This document shows positions 52,265 through 61,550 of a stretch of 64,000 nucleotides of DNA, one piece after another. Position 1 is the stretch's first letter, and each line of letters starts with the position of its first letter. Source of the stretch: Aeromicrobium sp. PE09-221 (GTDB lineage Bacteria > Actinomycetota > Actinomycetes > Propionibacteriales > Nocardioidaceae); assembly GCF_002174305.1 (NCBI RefSeq), contig NZ_MIJB01000014.1, forward strand, positions 62,001 to 126,000, written 5' to 3'. The notes beneath the pieces were generated by a model. It ran no database searches. It saw only the letters and a program-made list of their open reading frames with translations, and was not told where the DNA came from. The translations under genes and the position numbers were made by a program.

Positions 52265-52800
52265 CGGCTGCCACCCGCCACGCGGATCGGGTCCGAGCCG
52301 TCCCATGTCCGCGCTGCCTCTGCGACCGAGGCGAAGTACTCGGCCTTGCCTCCGGTCTGCTCTGAAATCTCGATGAAGTTGCCAGGATCTTGGGGATGCT
52401 CGAAGTACGCATACCTGCCCTTCGTCCCCATTCGGCCATCCATCGCATTGACATACCCGCGATCCGTGAGGTGCCGGCACTTCTCGTCGAACTCGGTCGT
52501 CCAATAGGCGGTGTGCTGAACACCGCCGGGGGAATGCTCCAAGAACGCGTTGTAAACCGTGGGCACGTCGTCGTGTTGCTGGATGAGCTCGATTTGCATC
52601 TCGCCTGAGTTGGCGATGCCGAAGGACAGGTTCGGAAAAGTGTCAACTGGGATCCCGTAGTACCTCATCTCCACGACTTCCGCGCGCTCGCGATAGAAGA
52701 ACGGACCAACGTCTAGCTTCTCGATCCAATGGTTCATCGCCAACTCGATGTCTTTCACGATGTAGGCGATCTGGCGCGGAGTGCCGAAAACTCTGCTCAC
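52261..52800 (-). CDS. VOC-superfamily (glyoxalase-like) protein
   Basis: 179 residues, MSRVFGTPRQIAYIVKDIEL opening like the VOCs at 27883 and 32892. Possible metal ligands Glu (QIELIQ), His (GVQHTAYW) and Glu (FIEISE) are kept. It precedes the MDR gene with an overlap and is divergent from the CMD at 52980. No SCP2 gene accompanies this copy. Confidence 0.83.
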   Translation of the reverse strand: MSRVFGTPRQIAYIVKDIELAMNHWIEKLDVGPFFYRERAEVVEMRYYGIPVDTFPNLSFGIANSGEMQIELIQQHDDVPTVYNAFLEHSPGGVQHTAYWTTEFDEKCRHLTDRGYVNAMDGRMGTKGRYAYFEHPQDPGNFIEISEQTGGKAEYFASVAEAARTWDGSDPIRVAGGSR

Positions 52801-52979
52801 GGTATGGACCCTCCTCAGGGATCAGGCATTTATGCGTGCGGTGCGAGTAAGCGATTCCGATCTCACTAGAAATTTGGCATAATGTCAATATCTAGGGTTA
52901 CGCGTCTGCCTTAGAGACTGAAATGCCAGTACTACTAACCTGACGCTACGTTAGAAATATGAGTCGCTAGGAGACATGC

Positions 52980-53567
52980 ATGCAGGGATACGAAACAGCG
53001 GTCGAGCCGCGGATCTTGCCCCTGGCACCCGCCGAATGGACCCCGCGGGTCGTGAGGGAGTTATTGGTTGCGACGAGAGCCAACCCGGCTAAAGCCGAGG
53101 CGGAGACTCCAGTGGAGGTGAACATCTACTCCACATTTGTCAGGCATCCGCGGTTGTTCGAGCCTTGGCGATCGGTTGCGCATGCTCTGCTGTTCGACGG
53201 GCAACTTCCGCCGCGCGAGCGGGAGCTCGCGATCTTGCGGACTGCCTGGAGGGCAGACTGCGACTACATGTGGGCTCAACACCGCCGCCATGCCGCTAAT
53301 GCGGGCATTTCCGAAGAAGAGGTGGAGGCCGTAGCGGTAGAGGATGTGTCGGCGTGGTCGGACGACGACCGTCTCGTTCTTGTCGCATCGGACGAACTCA
53401 CTCGCGATGCAGACCTCTCGACCGAGACCTGGAGCGCTCTTCGTCGGCGTTGGTCGGAGGAAGATGTGATGGAGTTCGTCGTCCTGGTAGGCGGCTATCG
53501 CCTTACGGCTTCGATGCTCAACTCCTTCAGGGTTCCGCTCGATGAAGGCACGGCCGGCTTCTCCTGA
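52980..53567 (+). CDS. Carboxymuconolactone decarboxylase (CMD/AhpD-like) family protein
   Basis: 195 residues. Core: LPPRERELAILRTAWRADCD, YMWAQHRRHAANAGISEEEV; one Cys, no Cys-x-x-Cys. Preceded by TAGGAG. It is divergent from the VOC-MDR operon across a 179-base AT-richer gap that contains ACTAGAAAT and ACGTTAGAAAT, partly matching sequence near 49838 upstream of the other CMD. Confidence 0.8.
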   Translation: MQGYETAVEPRILPLAPAEWTPRVVRELLVATRANPAKAEAETPVEVNIYSTFVRHPRLFEPWRSVAHALLFDGQLPPRERELAILRTAWRADCDYMWAQHRRHAANAGISEEEVEAVAVEDVSAWSDDDRLVLVASDELTRDADLSTETWSALRRRWSEEDVMEFVVLVGGYRLTASMLNSFRVPLDEGTAGFS

Positions 53568-53621
53568 GCTGTTGGTTCGGCCAAGCGGGGCCGCTCATCG
53601 AACGACCCGACGACCCGGCTC

Positions 53622-55018
53622 GGTGACGTCCCGCTGTGTGGTGGAGTTTCTCGACACCGTGCGGTCAGTGGCTTGAGTCTATGCCGCGTCGATCGCGGCG
53701 ATGGCCACCTCCTCGGGATCAGCGGTCAGGAGCTTCATAGAGCCCTCACTGAAGTAGCGGCGATCAGCTGAGTCCCACTCGTCGTGCTGCTCGATCAGCA
53801 CGTGCCCAGCCAGGCGCAGCAGCGCAGCTGGGTTTGGGAAGACCCCGACGACGTTGGTGCGGCGTTTGATCTCCTTGTTCAACCGTTCCAGCGGGTTGGT
53901 CGACCAGATCTGCTGCCAGTGAGCGGGCGGGAACTCCGCGAACGCAAGGAGGTCTTCTCGGGCGTCGTCGAGCATGTCCGCAACATGAGGGTGGGAGCGG
54001 GTCAGCATGGTGACGACTTCGTCGAACTGTGCGCGGACCAGGTCGCGTTTGCCGCGGGGCACGAAGATCGTGCGGATAATCGCGGCGACCATGGGGCCGG
54101 CGACCTTGGGTACCTTCGCGAGGACGTTGCGCATGAAGTGAACCCGGCAGCGTTGCCAGGCGGCACCGGCGAAGCAGGTGCCGATCGCGGCGACCAGGCC
54201 CGTGTGGGCGTCGGAGACGATCAGCTGGACTCCGGACAGTCCGCTGGCCTTCAGGGAGCGGAAGAAGTCGGTCCAGAACGGTTCGGACTCGGTGTCACCG
54301 ACGTTGAATCCCAGGACTTCTCGCCGTCCGTCGGCGGCGACCCCGACCGCGATCACGATCGCCTGGGACACGACCCGACGACCGACTCTGGCTTTGCAGT
54401 AGGTCGCATCGACGAACACATACGGATAGGCCGTGGCATCGAGTGGCCGCTGCCGGAACTCGGCGACATCCTCGTCCAAGTTCTGGCAGATCCGGGAGAC
54501 CTCGGACTTGCTGATGCCCGTGTCTGCACCGAGTGCACGGACCAGGTCGTCTACCTTCCTGGTCGAGACGCCGTGAACATAAGCCTCCATCACCACCGCG
54601 AACAACGCTTGGTCGACCCGGCGTCGGCGCTCCAGGAGCGAGGGGAAGAACGACCTCGTCCGCCGTTTCGGGATCCGCAGATCCAACTGGCCGGCGGTCG
54701 TGGTGACCGTCTTGGGCCGAGTGCCGTTGCGGTGAACGGTCCGATCCGCAGAGCGTTCGAACGGCGCCGCGACGATCGCCGCAGCAGCCTCGGCATCGAT
54801 CAGCTCCTGATAGAGCTTCTCAGTCGCGACGCGGACCCGGTCGGTGACATCAGTTGAGTGGAGTTCCCCGAGCAGCTCGAGGAGGGCAGACTGGTCAAGA
54901 GCCATCGTGCGTTGTGTCCTATCCGTGAGTTCCTTGGTCGGTTCTCACTGACCATCGCACGATGGCTCACCTCATCAAGGACAAGCAGCGGAACTACACC
55001 ACCAGCCGGGACGTCACC
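53622..55018 (-). mobile_element. IS256-family insertion sequence
   Basis: 1397 bases. Inverted repeats start GGTGACGTCCCG at both ends and continue imperfectly through GTGGTG. Flanked by 9-base repeats ACCCGGCTC (53613-53621) and ACCCCGCTC (55019-55027), one mismatch. Single transposase gene. Confidence 0.82.
53679..54905 (-). CDS. IS256-family transposase
   Basis: 408 residues, full length for mutator-type transposases. N-terminal region with VHRNGTRPKTVTTTAGQLDL; DDE region with YVFVDATYCKARVG (D), LIVSDAHTGLVAAI (D) and WQRCRVHFMRNVL, then STNPLERLNKEIKRRTNVVG (E), all in the usual order. The reading frame is intact, so this copy may be mobile. Confidence 0.93.
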   Translation of the reverse strand: MALDQSALLELLGELHSTDVTDRVRVATEKLYQELIDAEAAAAIVAAPFERSADRTVHRNGTRPKTVTTTAGQLDLRIPKRRTRSFFPSLLERRRRVDQALFAVVMEAYVHGVSTRKVDDLVRALGADTGISKSEVSRICQNLDEDVAEFRQRPLDATAYPYVFVDATYCKARVGRRVVSQAIVIAVGVAADGRREVLGFNVGDTESEPFWTDFFRSLKASGLSGVQLIVSDAHTGLVAAIGTCFAGAAWQRCRVHFMRNVLAKVPKVAGPMVAAIIRTIFVPRGKRDLVRAQFDEVVTMLTRSHPHVADMLDDAREDLLAFAEFPPAHWQQIWSTNPLERLNKEIKRRTNVVGVFPNPAALLRLAGHVLIEQHDEWDSADRRYFSEGSMKLLTADPEEVAIAAIDAA

Positions 55019-55328
55019 ACCCCGCTCGGCTGAAACGAGATTAGAAGGGATCCGATCTGTGCCTTCTCGCACTCGGCGGCGCGTTGAGCGCCCAGCCGCA
55101 ACCGAATGACTCGACTGGCTCGCCGACTCCCCCCGACCTAGCGCGACTGCGAAAGAGCTGGCCCGGCTATGTAGTAACTGCCTTATCACGGTCGCCGAAG
55201 GCTGCCAGCTAGCCTTCGGAGATCGTGTAGCAAACTCTTCCTCCGACTCGTCCGTCCCACTCCGAACGAACGTCGATCATTTTGGCGGGGCCTGCCCCCC
55301 GGGATGTCCGGAGGCCCTGCTTGGTGGC
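55019..55328. other. Non-coding spacer
   Basis: 310 bases between IS256 and IS3 debris. A small hairpin (CGAAGGCTGCCAGCTAGCCTTCG) occurs near 55196. No credible gene, RNA or full IS end is seen; the last part (TTGGCGGGGCCTGCCCC) may be an old IS terminus. Confidence 0.3.
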
Positions 55329-55694
55329 TCAGCCGGTCCGCGTGAGACGGTTTCTTGCCGTGTAGTGAACCCGCTTGGCCTGGACCGGTGTCAGGTCGTC
55401 GATGGCCTTGTGGGTGCGCTCGCTGTCGAACCAGTCGACCAGTTCAGGGTTTCGAGCTCGGCGTGCTCGCCCCCGGGGACCAGGGGCACTCGGGGGGATG
55501 AGCTCGGTCTTGAGCAGACCGATCTGGGACTCGGCCAGGGCGTAAGCGTCGCCGACTGACCCGACCGGCGGGTCGACGCTGGCCTCGACTTGGTCAACAT
55601 GCGTATGGGTGACGCCAATGGTCCGCAGCTTGCATCCATCGCGGAGGCGTTCGGCGCACTGGTCGAGTTGCAGCAGGAGGGCTCGATCCGTCAC
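55329..55694 (-). pseudogene. IS3-family transposase OrfB C-terminal remnant
   Basis: The open frame includes SVGDAYALAESQIGLLKTEL, ELVDWFDSERTHKAIDDLTP and VQAKRVHYTARN, the end of an rve-type IS3 transposase around the catalytic Glu (ALAES). The expected DNALAES has lost residues (YALAES) and the N-terminal two thirds are missing. Confidence 0.65.
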
Positions 55695-55699
55695 CTCGG

Positions 55700-56290
55700 G
55701 GGGTTAGCAACGTCACGCCTGCGCAGGTCTATGAGGCACGCGGCGTCGGCGAGATCGTGTGTGTAAAGAAGATGTACAACCACCGGCGGAAGCTGGCGGC
55801 TGGCGGGCTGCCGGGACTACTGGTCCAAATACGAGCACCCGTTCCACGTGTCACCGCCGGCGAACCAGCTCGACGCGATCGATGCCGTCGAGCTCGCGCT
55901 GGCCGACTACGAGGCAATGTTCGGCCACCGGCTGGTTGAGGAATGCCAGGTCGATGTCGAGACCGGCGAAGTGCTGCCGGTCGTGACCATCGTGGCTGAC
56001 AACGGCGGCCCGTTCCGGTTATTCCGGTTGAGAATTTCCTCTTCGACCATCCCGAGCTGCACCACGTGAGGACTCGAGTGAGGTCCCCGGGTCAAACGGG
56101 TCACGCGAACGCGGCTTCGGCGCGCTGAAGTACGAGCGGCTCTTCATTGACGAGTTCGACGACGCCGTCATGCTCGCCAAGCACGCCGAGGAGTACCCGA
56201 TCGAGTACAACCAGGTCCGGCCGCACGAGGCGATTGCCTGGAACCGACCGAAGGAGGTGCACCTCGGCCTGGCCGACCCCAAACACCGTT
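55700..56290 (+). pseudogene. Transposase/integrase remnant with frameshifts
   Basis: Pieces in two frames: EHPFHVSPPANQLDAIDAVE, LALADYEAMFGHRLVEECQV, TIVADNGGPFR (DDE Asp), then after a shift FGALKYERLFIDEFDDAVML and EYNQVRPHEAIAWNRPKEVH. Together they are the rve core and C-terminal end of an IS3/IS481-like transposase. No intact frame covers it. Confidence 0.65.
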
Positions 56291-56313
56291 TATCGGACAT
56301 ACCCGGGGTCCCG

Positions 56314-56844
56314 TCATCGCGTTTGTTGGGGTCGGCGGCGGAGGGTGCCAGCCAGGGCTGCGAGGGAAGCGGCAACGTGGAGTGCTGCCCGAGCACGACT
56401 CGCCGATTCCCAGGCGGTGCGGAGTTGGAGCGGGTCGAGTTCCTGATGGGCTTTCTCGGTGGGTGCGACACCGAATCGCGGTGCGGACCCGAGTGGGCGC
56501 AGGCGGCGGAATTTGCGGTTCAACGGCTCGTTGGTGGTGGCTGTGATCAGCAGTGAGGAGCCGAAAGCCCCTGCTGCCGTCGCGAACAGTGCGGTGGCGC
56601 GTCCATCACGCGCGGCATAGGCGCGTCTGGCCTCGCGTAGCACGAGGGCGACTCCGGCGGCATGGACCCCATTGCCGACGATGGACGCGTAGGGGTCGAT
56701 GCGGTGGAAGTTCTCCAGCCACGCGTCGATCTCGCGTGGTGCCGACCCGCGGCCTCTGATGTCTCCCAGGGTCAGGCCGGTGATCGTGACGGTGGTCAGG
56801 ACCGAGGCTGCTCGTGAACGTTTCATGTGCTTGTTCTCTTTCAT
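56314..56844 (-). CDS. Small membrane protein (DUF1772-like)
   Basis: 176 residues with several moderately hydrophobic segments (ALFATAAGAFGSSLLITA) and the block NEPLNRKFRRL, reminiscent of the DUF1772/anthrone-oxygenase-like family. The start is one base after the TetR stop, so both are probably co-transcribed. An internal ATG six codons in is an alternative start. The family assignment is tentative. Confidence 0.55.
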   Translation of the reverse strand: MKENKHMKRSRAASVLTTVTITGLTLGDIRGRGSAPREIDAWLENFHRIDPYASIVGNGVHAAGVALVLREARRAYAARDGRATALFATAAGAFGSSLLITATTNEPLNRKFRRLRPLGSAPRFGVAPTEKAHQELDPLQLRTAWESASRARAALHVAASLAALAGTLRRRPQQTR

Positions 56845-56845
56845 C

Positions 56846-57400
56846 TCAGGAACCCGGCCCGGCGGGCGGTTCGATCAGTTCTCGGATCCGGGCGAGTACG
56901 GCGTCGAGCACCTCGGCCGGAAGCGACTGCCCGGTCAGGGCGGCGAAGACCCAGAGGCCGTCGGAGGCCAGTCGTGCCACGAGGGCGTCGAGTTCGTCTC
57001 GAGTGGTGGGTGGCGTCATCAGGTCCGGGGCCCATCGATTGGCGACTTGCAGTGCAGCGGATCCGTCCTCGGCGTCTGCGGAGGCCTCCATAACCAGCGA
57101 CAGGTCCCGGGGGGTGACCGGATCGATCGATGCCTGCAGGTAGGCGTGGAGTCGGTCGGCCGGCGTCGAGTCCTCCACGTCTCGGTCCAGCAGGGCGATC
57201 AGCTGCGACTCCCAAGCGGCGGCGCTGTGCGCATGCATCTGCTCCAGCAGAGCGTCCTTGGTGTCGAAGTGATACATGACGCCACCGCGGCTCAGGCCTG
57301 ATTCGCGCGCCACCGAGTCGAACGTGACCGCGCTCAACCCGTCGCGCCTCGCGACACGCAACGCGGCGTCGAGGACCGCGTCCCTCGAACTCGGTCTCAT
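56846..57400 (-). CDS. TetR-family regulator
   Basis: 184 residues from ATG 57400, which has a strong AGGAGGA site just upstream; the open frame extends 14 codons further. HTH: DAALRVARRDGLSAVTFDSV, ARESGLSRGGVMYHFDTKDA. It likely controls the adjoining small membrane protein. Divergent from the TetR-MFS pair at 57557. Confidence 0.87.
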   Translation of the reverse strand: MRPSSRDAVLDAALRVARRDGLSAVTFDSVARESGLSRGGVMYHFDTKDALLEQMHAHSAAAWESQLIALLDRDVEDSTPADRLHAYLQASIDPVTPRDLSLVMEASADAEDGSAALQVANRWAPDLMTPPTTRDELDALVARLASDGLWVFAALTGQSLPAEVLDAVLARIRELIEPPAGPGS

Positions 57401-57525
57401 GTTCCTCCTCCGTCGCGCGTCGCCGATAACTATACCGGACATCCAGTTCAGTTACTGCCTATCGGCCCGGGAGCATCGGTCGGCGAGATGGATCGAGACC
57501 ACCAGCGAGGCAGCCACCCGCTAAT

Positions 57526-57557
57526 CGTGTACAAACGTACATGTACTCTTGTGCACA
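57526..57557. promoter_or_regulatory. Candidate TetR operator overlapping the start of the pump regulator
   Basis: Near-palindrome CGTGTACAAACGTACA / TGTACTCTTGTGCACA (12 of 16 pairs), with a perfect GTACATGTAC at the centre (57537-57546). The last base is the A of the TetR ATG. Autoregulation of the TetR-MFS operon is the simplest reading. Confidence 0.6.
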
Positions 57558-58117
57558 TGGGTGTTGGGAAGCGGACGACGCGGGATCCCGAGGGACGTCG
57601 GCGGATGATCATCGAAGCTGCGGCGGAGTTGATCGTAGAGGATGGCGTGGGTGGGTTGACGCATCGCAAGATCGCGGCCCGGGCCGGGGTGCCGCTGGGT
57701 TCAACGACCCACTACTTCGAGTCGCTGACCGATCTGCGGGACGCGGCACTGGAGTTCTTGGCGGCGATGATGGACTCCGGCCTGGCCGAGCTGGGCCGAG
57801 AACTGGCTGGGGATCAGTCCGTTGCGCGGGTGCTGGCTCGGGTGTTCCACCAGTATCTGAGTGATCCGGTCCGAGTCCGAGCCGACGCGGCCTTCTATGT
57901 GGTCGCGACCCAGGATCCGGGGCTGCGTCCCTTGGCGACACGCTGGTTCGACGGCCTGGTCGACATCCTGTCCGGGATCACCGACCAGCAGACGGCCGTG
58001 GCGGTCGCGGTGTACGGCGACGGGGCGATGCTGCACGCCATGCTGCACGACACTGCGCTGAGCGAGGAGGAGTTGGAGATGACGATTGAACGACTGATGG
58101 AGAACACGAATGCGTAG
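57557..58117 (+). CDS. TetR-family regulator of an MFS pump
   Basis: 186 residues from ATG 57557. HTH: RRRMIIEAAAELIVEDGVGG, LTHRKIAARAGVPLGSTTHY. Its end overlaps the MFS gene start by eight bases, the common arrangement of a repressor and the drug pump it controls. Confidence 0.88.
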   Translation: MGVGKRTTRDPEGRRRMIIEAAAELIVEDGVGGLTHRKIAARAGVPLGSTTHYFESLTDLRDAALEFLAAMMDSGLAELGRELAGDQSVARVLARVFHQYLSDPVRVRADAAFYVVATQDPGLRPLATRWFDGLVDILSGITDQQTAVAVAVYGDGAMLHAMLHDTALSEEELEMTIERLMENTNA

Positions 58118-59666
58118 CCTGCTGACCTCTCGGACGGCCGAGTCGATGACCACGCGGCAGCGCTGGGCCGCGTTGCTCATGCTGGCCGGAAGCCTGCTGG
58201 TGGTCATGATGGACATGACGATCCTGATCATGGCACTGCCGGCCCTGGTCGAGGATCTGGGACCGAGCAGTGCTCAGCAGTTGTGGATCATCGACATCTA
58301 CTCGCTGATCCTGGCTGGGTTGCTGATCCCGATGAGCGCTCTGGCCGATCGCTGGGGCCGCAAGAAGGTTCTGTTGACTGGGTTCGCGATTTTCGGTGTG
58401 GTCTCGGTGCTGGTGCTGTTCGCCACGAGCGCGGTGCACGTGATCGTGCTGCGCGCCCTGCTGGGCGCAGGCGGGGCGATGATCATGCCGACCACCTTGT
58501 CGATGATCCGCACCATCTTCACCAACCCCAAAGAACGAGCGACGGCACTGGCGGTGTGGTCGGTGGTCTCCGGCGTCGGAGCGATCATTGGCCCGCTGGT
58601 CGGCGGAACTTTGCTGGAGTTCTTCGACTGGCATGCCGCCTTCCTGATCAACGTGCCGTTCGTGGCGGTGGCGATCGTCGCCGGCCTGATCCTCCTGCCG
58701 GAAGCACGGGACCCGAACCCGCCACGCTGGGACCTGCCGGCGACCGTGCTGTCCATCGCCGGAATGTCCGCGCTGGTGTGGTCGATCAAGCAGCTGGCCA
58801 AGCACGGCTGGGGCGATATCGGCTCGTGGGCGGCGATCGCGGCCTCGCTGGCGTTGATGACCTGGTTCGTGCTGCGCTGCCTGCGCCGGTCGGACCCGCT
58901 GCTGGACGTGCGGCTCTTCAAGAGCAAGCCCTTCACCGCCGGCACCCTCGCAGCCATGGCATCGATGTTCGGGATGGCCGCCCTCATCCTGCTGGTCGCC
59001 CAATGGCTACAGGCCGTCGAAGGCCTCTCACCCGTCGTGGCGGGCGTGGCGCTGCTGCCGATGGTCCTGGGGTCGCTGGTCTTCGCGCCATTCGCGCCCA
59101 CACTCGCGATCCGGATCGGCGCCCGTAACGTCCTGGCCGGCGGTCTGGCGATCGCCGGGCTCGGAATGCTGCTGCTGTTCGGCATCGGCAGCACCTTCAC
59201 CTACTGGCAGCTCGCACCCGCGATGGCCCTGGTCGGCGCCGGTCTGGGATCGCTCGCGATCGCCTCGGCCATCATCATGGGCAGCACCCCCACCGAGAAG
59301 GCGGGAAACGCCGCCGCGATCGAGGAGTCCATGTACGACCTGGGCAACGTCCTGGGCATCGCGGTACTCGGCAGCATCGCCGCCGCGATCTACCGCACCC
59401 AACTGGCCATCGGCGACTTCGCCGATCAAGGCATCACCGGGACACTGGCCCACGACTCACGCGAGTCCATCGTCGGAGCCCTAGCCGTGGCCGAGCAGAC
59501 CGACACCCCCGCCCTCGCCACCACCGCGATCGACGCATTCACCCAGTCCATCGTGCAGACCTCGCTGGTCGGCGGACTCATCATGCTCGCCGCCGCCATC
59601 GTGGTCCACCGCCTCGTCCCCAAGTCCTTCGACATCGCCACCCACGAAACCCCCTCCGTACAGTAA
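58110..59666 (+). CDS. MFS drug-efflux transporter, DHA2 (EmrB/QacA) family
   Basis: 518 residues, 14 predicted helices. The DHA2 motif at the first helix is VVMMDMTILIMALPAL; motif A-like ALADRWGRKKVLL; motif C region VWSVVSGVGAIIGPLVGGTL. A hydrophilic loop near residue 445 precedes the last helix. Export of toxic cationic or hydrophobic compounds is the family role; the specific substrate is unknown. ATG 58110 overlaps the TetR stop; an ATG 12 codons later is also possible. Confidence 0.92.
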   Translation: MRSLLTSRTAESMTTRQRWAALLMLAGSLLVVMMDMTILIMALPALVEDLGPSSAQQLWIIDIYSLILAGLLIPMSALADRWGRKKVLLTGFAIFGVVSVLVLFATSAVHVIVLRALLGAGGAMIMPTTLSMIRTIFTNPKERATALAVWSVVSGVGAIIGPLVGGTLLEFFDWHAAFLINVPFVAVAIVAGLILLPEARDPNPPRWDLPATVLSIAGMSALVWSIKQLAKHGWGDIGSWAAIAASLALMTWFVLRCLRRSDPLLDVRLFKSKPFTAGTLAAMASMFGMAALILLVAQWLQAVEGLSPVVAGVALLPMVLGSLVFAPFAPTLAIRIGARNVLAGGLAIAGLGMLLLFGIGSTFTYWQLAPAMALVGAGLGSLAIASAIIMGSTPTEKAGNAAAIEESMYDLGNVLGIAVLGSIAAAIYRTQLAIGDFADQGITGTLAHDSRESIVGALAVAEQTDTPALATTAIDAFTQSIVQTSLVGGLIMLAAAIVVHRLVPKSFDIATHETPSVQ

Positions 59667-59970
59667 GGACGTGCGCCAATAGGCGCGGTTGAGGATGCGT
59701 GGCGATGGCAGGCTCTCGTAGACATGTGAGTGAAACGATGAGGGGTGGGCCACGCTCAAAGTGCCCTTCGCGAACCGACAGGCATCGGTGAGTACGACGA
59801 AGGCGATTGCGTTGATCCACGAGTCTGTTCCCTGCACGTCACTGATGGTGGCTCGCAAGGGTCTTTGTGGCCCTCGTCGAGACATCGCGACTAGGGCTCA
59901 ACGGATGATCCGGGTGGTGGTGCAGGCGGTCGGCGGCGCAGCGCATCGTGGCGGCGGTGGACTCGAGCAA
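59667..59970. other. Intergenic region without recognised gene
   Basis: 304 bases between convergent MFS and ABC-permease genes. Open frames here are shadows extending from neighbours. No hairpin terminator as clear as those elsewhere in the window was found. Confidence 0.4.
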
Positions 59971-60762
59971 CTATGCCTGCCGGGCGCGGACGCGCACTGC
60001 GGTGTATCCGGCCAGCAGGGTCAGGCCGAGCGCCCAGCCGAGGGTGGCCAAGACGTGGAGTCCGGCGGGTTCGCCGCCGTGGGCGAAGGTTCGCATCGCC
60101 TCGATGACATGGGTGATGGGATTGGCCTCGGCGACAGGCTGGGCCCAGCCGGGCAGATCGCCGATCGTGACGAATCCGGTGGACAGGAACGACAGCACCA
60201 GCAACACGGCGTTGAGCACGGCGACCGCGGACTCCGCGGACGCGGCCGACAACGCTATGGCAACCATGAACCACGCCAGGCCGAAGCCGTAGATCAGCGG
60301 GACGACCAGGTAGCCGATGACTCCGGTGATGCCTTCGGTGAACCGGAACCCCAAGCCGATTCCCACGACCGTGACGACGAGCAGGGTGGCCAGATTGCGG
60401 ATGGTGTCGGCAATGATCCGACCCGCCAGCGGTGCGATCGGTGAGATCGGCAGAGTGCGCAGTCGGTCGTCGAAGCCGGTGGTTCGATCGGTGTGGGCAG
60501 CGATGGCCGTGGACAAGGTGGCGAAGGTGATGCCCATCGTGGCGAACAGCGGCACGGTGTAGTCGATGTAGTGGGCATAGGACGCGTCTGGCATGACGAC
60601 CTTGGCGAACGAGACCGACAGCAAGCACAGCAGGATCACCGGGAATGCCGCGGCCATCAGCAGGGTCGTGGGGGAACGGGCCATGAGCAGGGCGCTGCGT
60701 GCGGCCAGGACGGCCGTGTCCGTCCAGAGCGAGGGGTGCGGAGCTGTGTCATGGTTTCTCAT
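59971..60762 (-). CDS. ABC-2 type transporter permease (DrrB/DrrC-like)
   Basis: 263 residues from ATG 60762 (ATGA overlap with the preceding permease). About six helices; cytosolic GFDDRLRTLPISPIAPLAGR between helices 2 and 3 is the conserved ABC-2 loop, and DLPGWAQPVAEANPITHVIEAMR near the C-terminal is the family block (quoted in part as GWAQPVAEANPITHVIEA). Second membrane subunit of the DrrA-type exporter. Confidence 0.9.
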   Translation of the reverse strand: MRNHDTAPHPSLWTDTAVLAARSALLMARSPTTLLMAAAFPVILLCLLSVSFAKVVMPDASYAHYIDYTVPLFATMGITFATLSTAIAAHTDRTTGFDDRLRTLPISPIAPLAGRIIADTIRNLATLLVVTVVGIGLGFRFTEGITGVIGYLVVPLIYGFGLAWFMVAIALSAASAESAVAVLNAVLLVLSFLSTGFVTIGDLPGWAQPVAEANPITHVIEAMRTFAHGGEPAGLHVLATLGWALGLTLLAGYTAVRVRARQA

Positions 60763-61550
60763 CGGACCCTCCCGAAAGCGCGTGGTGCCAAGAACGTGAA
60801 CGCCGTCAGCAGTCCGGCGATCCAGAGCACGGCGATGAGTATGGTGCGCCCCAGGTCCTCGTGACCGAGAGTCGACACGGCGCGTAGTGCGTCGGCGATC
60901 CGCGAGACCGGCTGATTCTCGACCAGGGGTTGCAGCCAGCCGGGAAAGGCTTCGGCGGGAACGAACAGGTTGGACACCAGGAGCAGCGGGTAGTAAAGCA
61001 GTCCGCCGATGGCTTGGACCTGCTCGACCTTGGCGATCGCGAAGCCGAGCACGATGTAGCCGGCGCACGCGGCTGCGGCGCAACCGATCGCCAGCGCCAC
61101 GAAGAGCAGCACGTATCCGGCCCCGCGCTCGAACCGGAATCCGAAACCGTAGCCGGCGATCACCAGCACGACGAGGCTGAGCAGCGCGCGTACCAGTTCG
61201 CCGACCAGGAGTGAGAGCACGGGCGCGGTCCGCGAGATCGGCATCGACCGCAGTCGCGCGGACATGCCCCCCGAGGCGTCCTCGGCCGCCCATACCGATG
61301 CCGATATTGCGCTGAAGAACATCGCCTGGAGCACGACCGCGGGTATCACGTACTGCGCATAGTCGACTCCCGCCCGCTCCATGACCCCGTTCAGGACGGT
61401 GAAGAACAGGAACGCGAACACCAGCGGCAGGACGATCGCGCCGATGATGGACGAGGGTCGGCGCGACATCAGTCGCAGGTGGCGACCGGCCAACTGGGCC
61501 GTGTCGCTCACGAACGACGGCTGCGGCGTCGGTATGAGGGTCGGGCTCAT
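60759..61550 (-). CDS. ABC-2 type transporter permease (DrrB-like)
   Basis: 263 residues from ATG 61550 (ATGA overlap with the ATPase stop). Helices plus the ARLRSMPISRTAPVLSLLVG loop and PGWLQPLVENQPVSRIADAL block. Paralogue of the following permease; together they would form the heterodimeric channel. Confidence 0.9.
   Translation of the reverse strand: MSPTLIPTPQPSFVSDTAQLAGRHLRLMSRRPSSIIGAIVLPLVFAFLFFTVLNGVMERAGVDYAQYVIPAVVLQAMFFSAISASVWAAEDASGGMSARLRSMPISRTAPVLSLLVGELVRALLSLVVLVIAGYGFGFRFERGAGYVLLFVALAIGCAAAACAGYIVLGFAIAKVEQVQAIGGLLYYPLLLVSNLFVPAEAFPGWLQPLVENQPVSRIADALRAVSTLGHEDLGRTILIAVLWIAGLLTAFTFLAPRAFGRVR

Noticed and set aside
55196-55222. Terminator or small RNA hairpin
   Set aside because: Short stem with no T-tract and no gene ending nearby.
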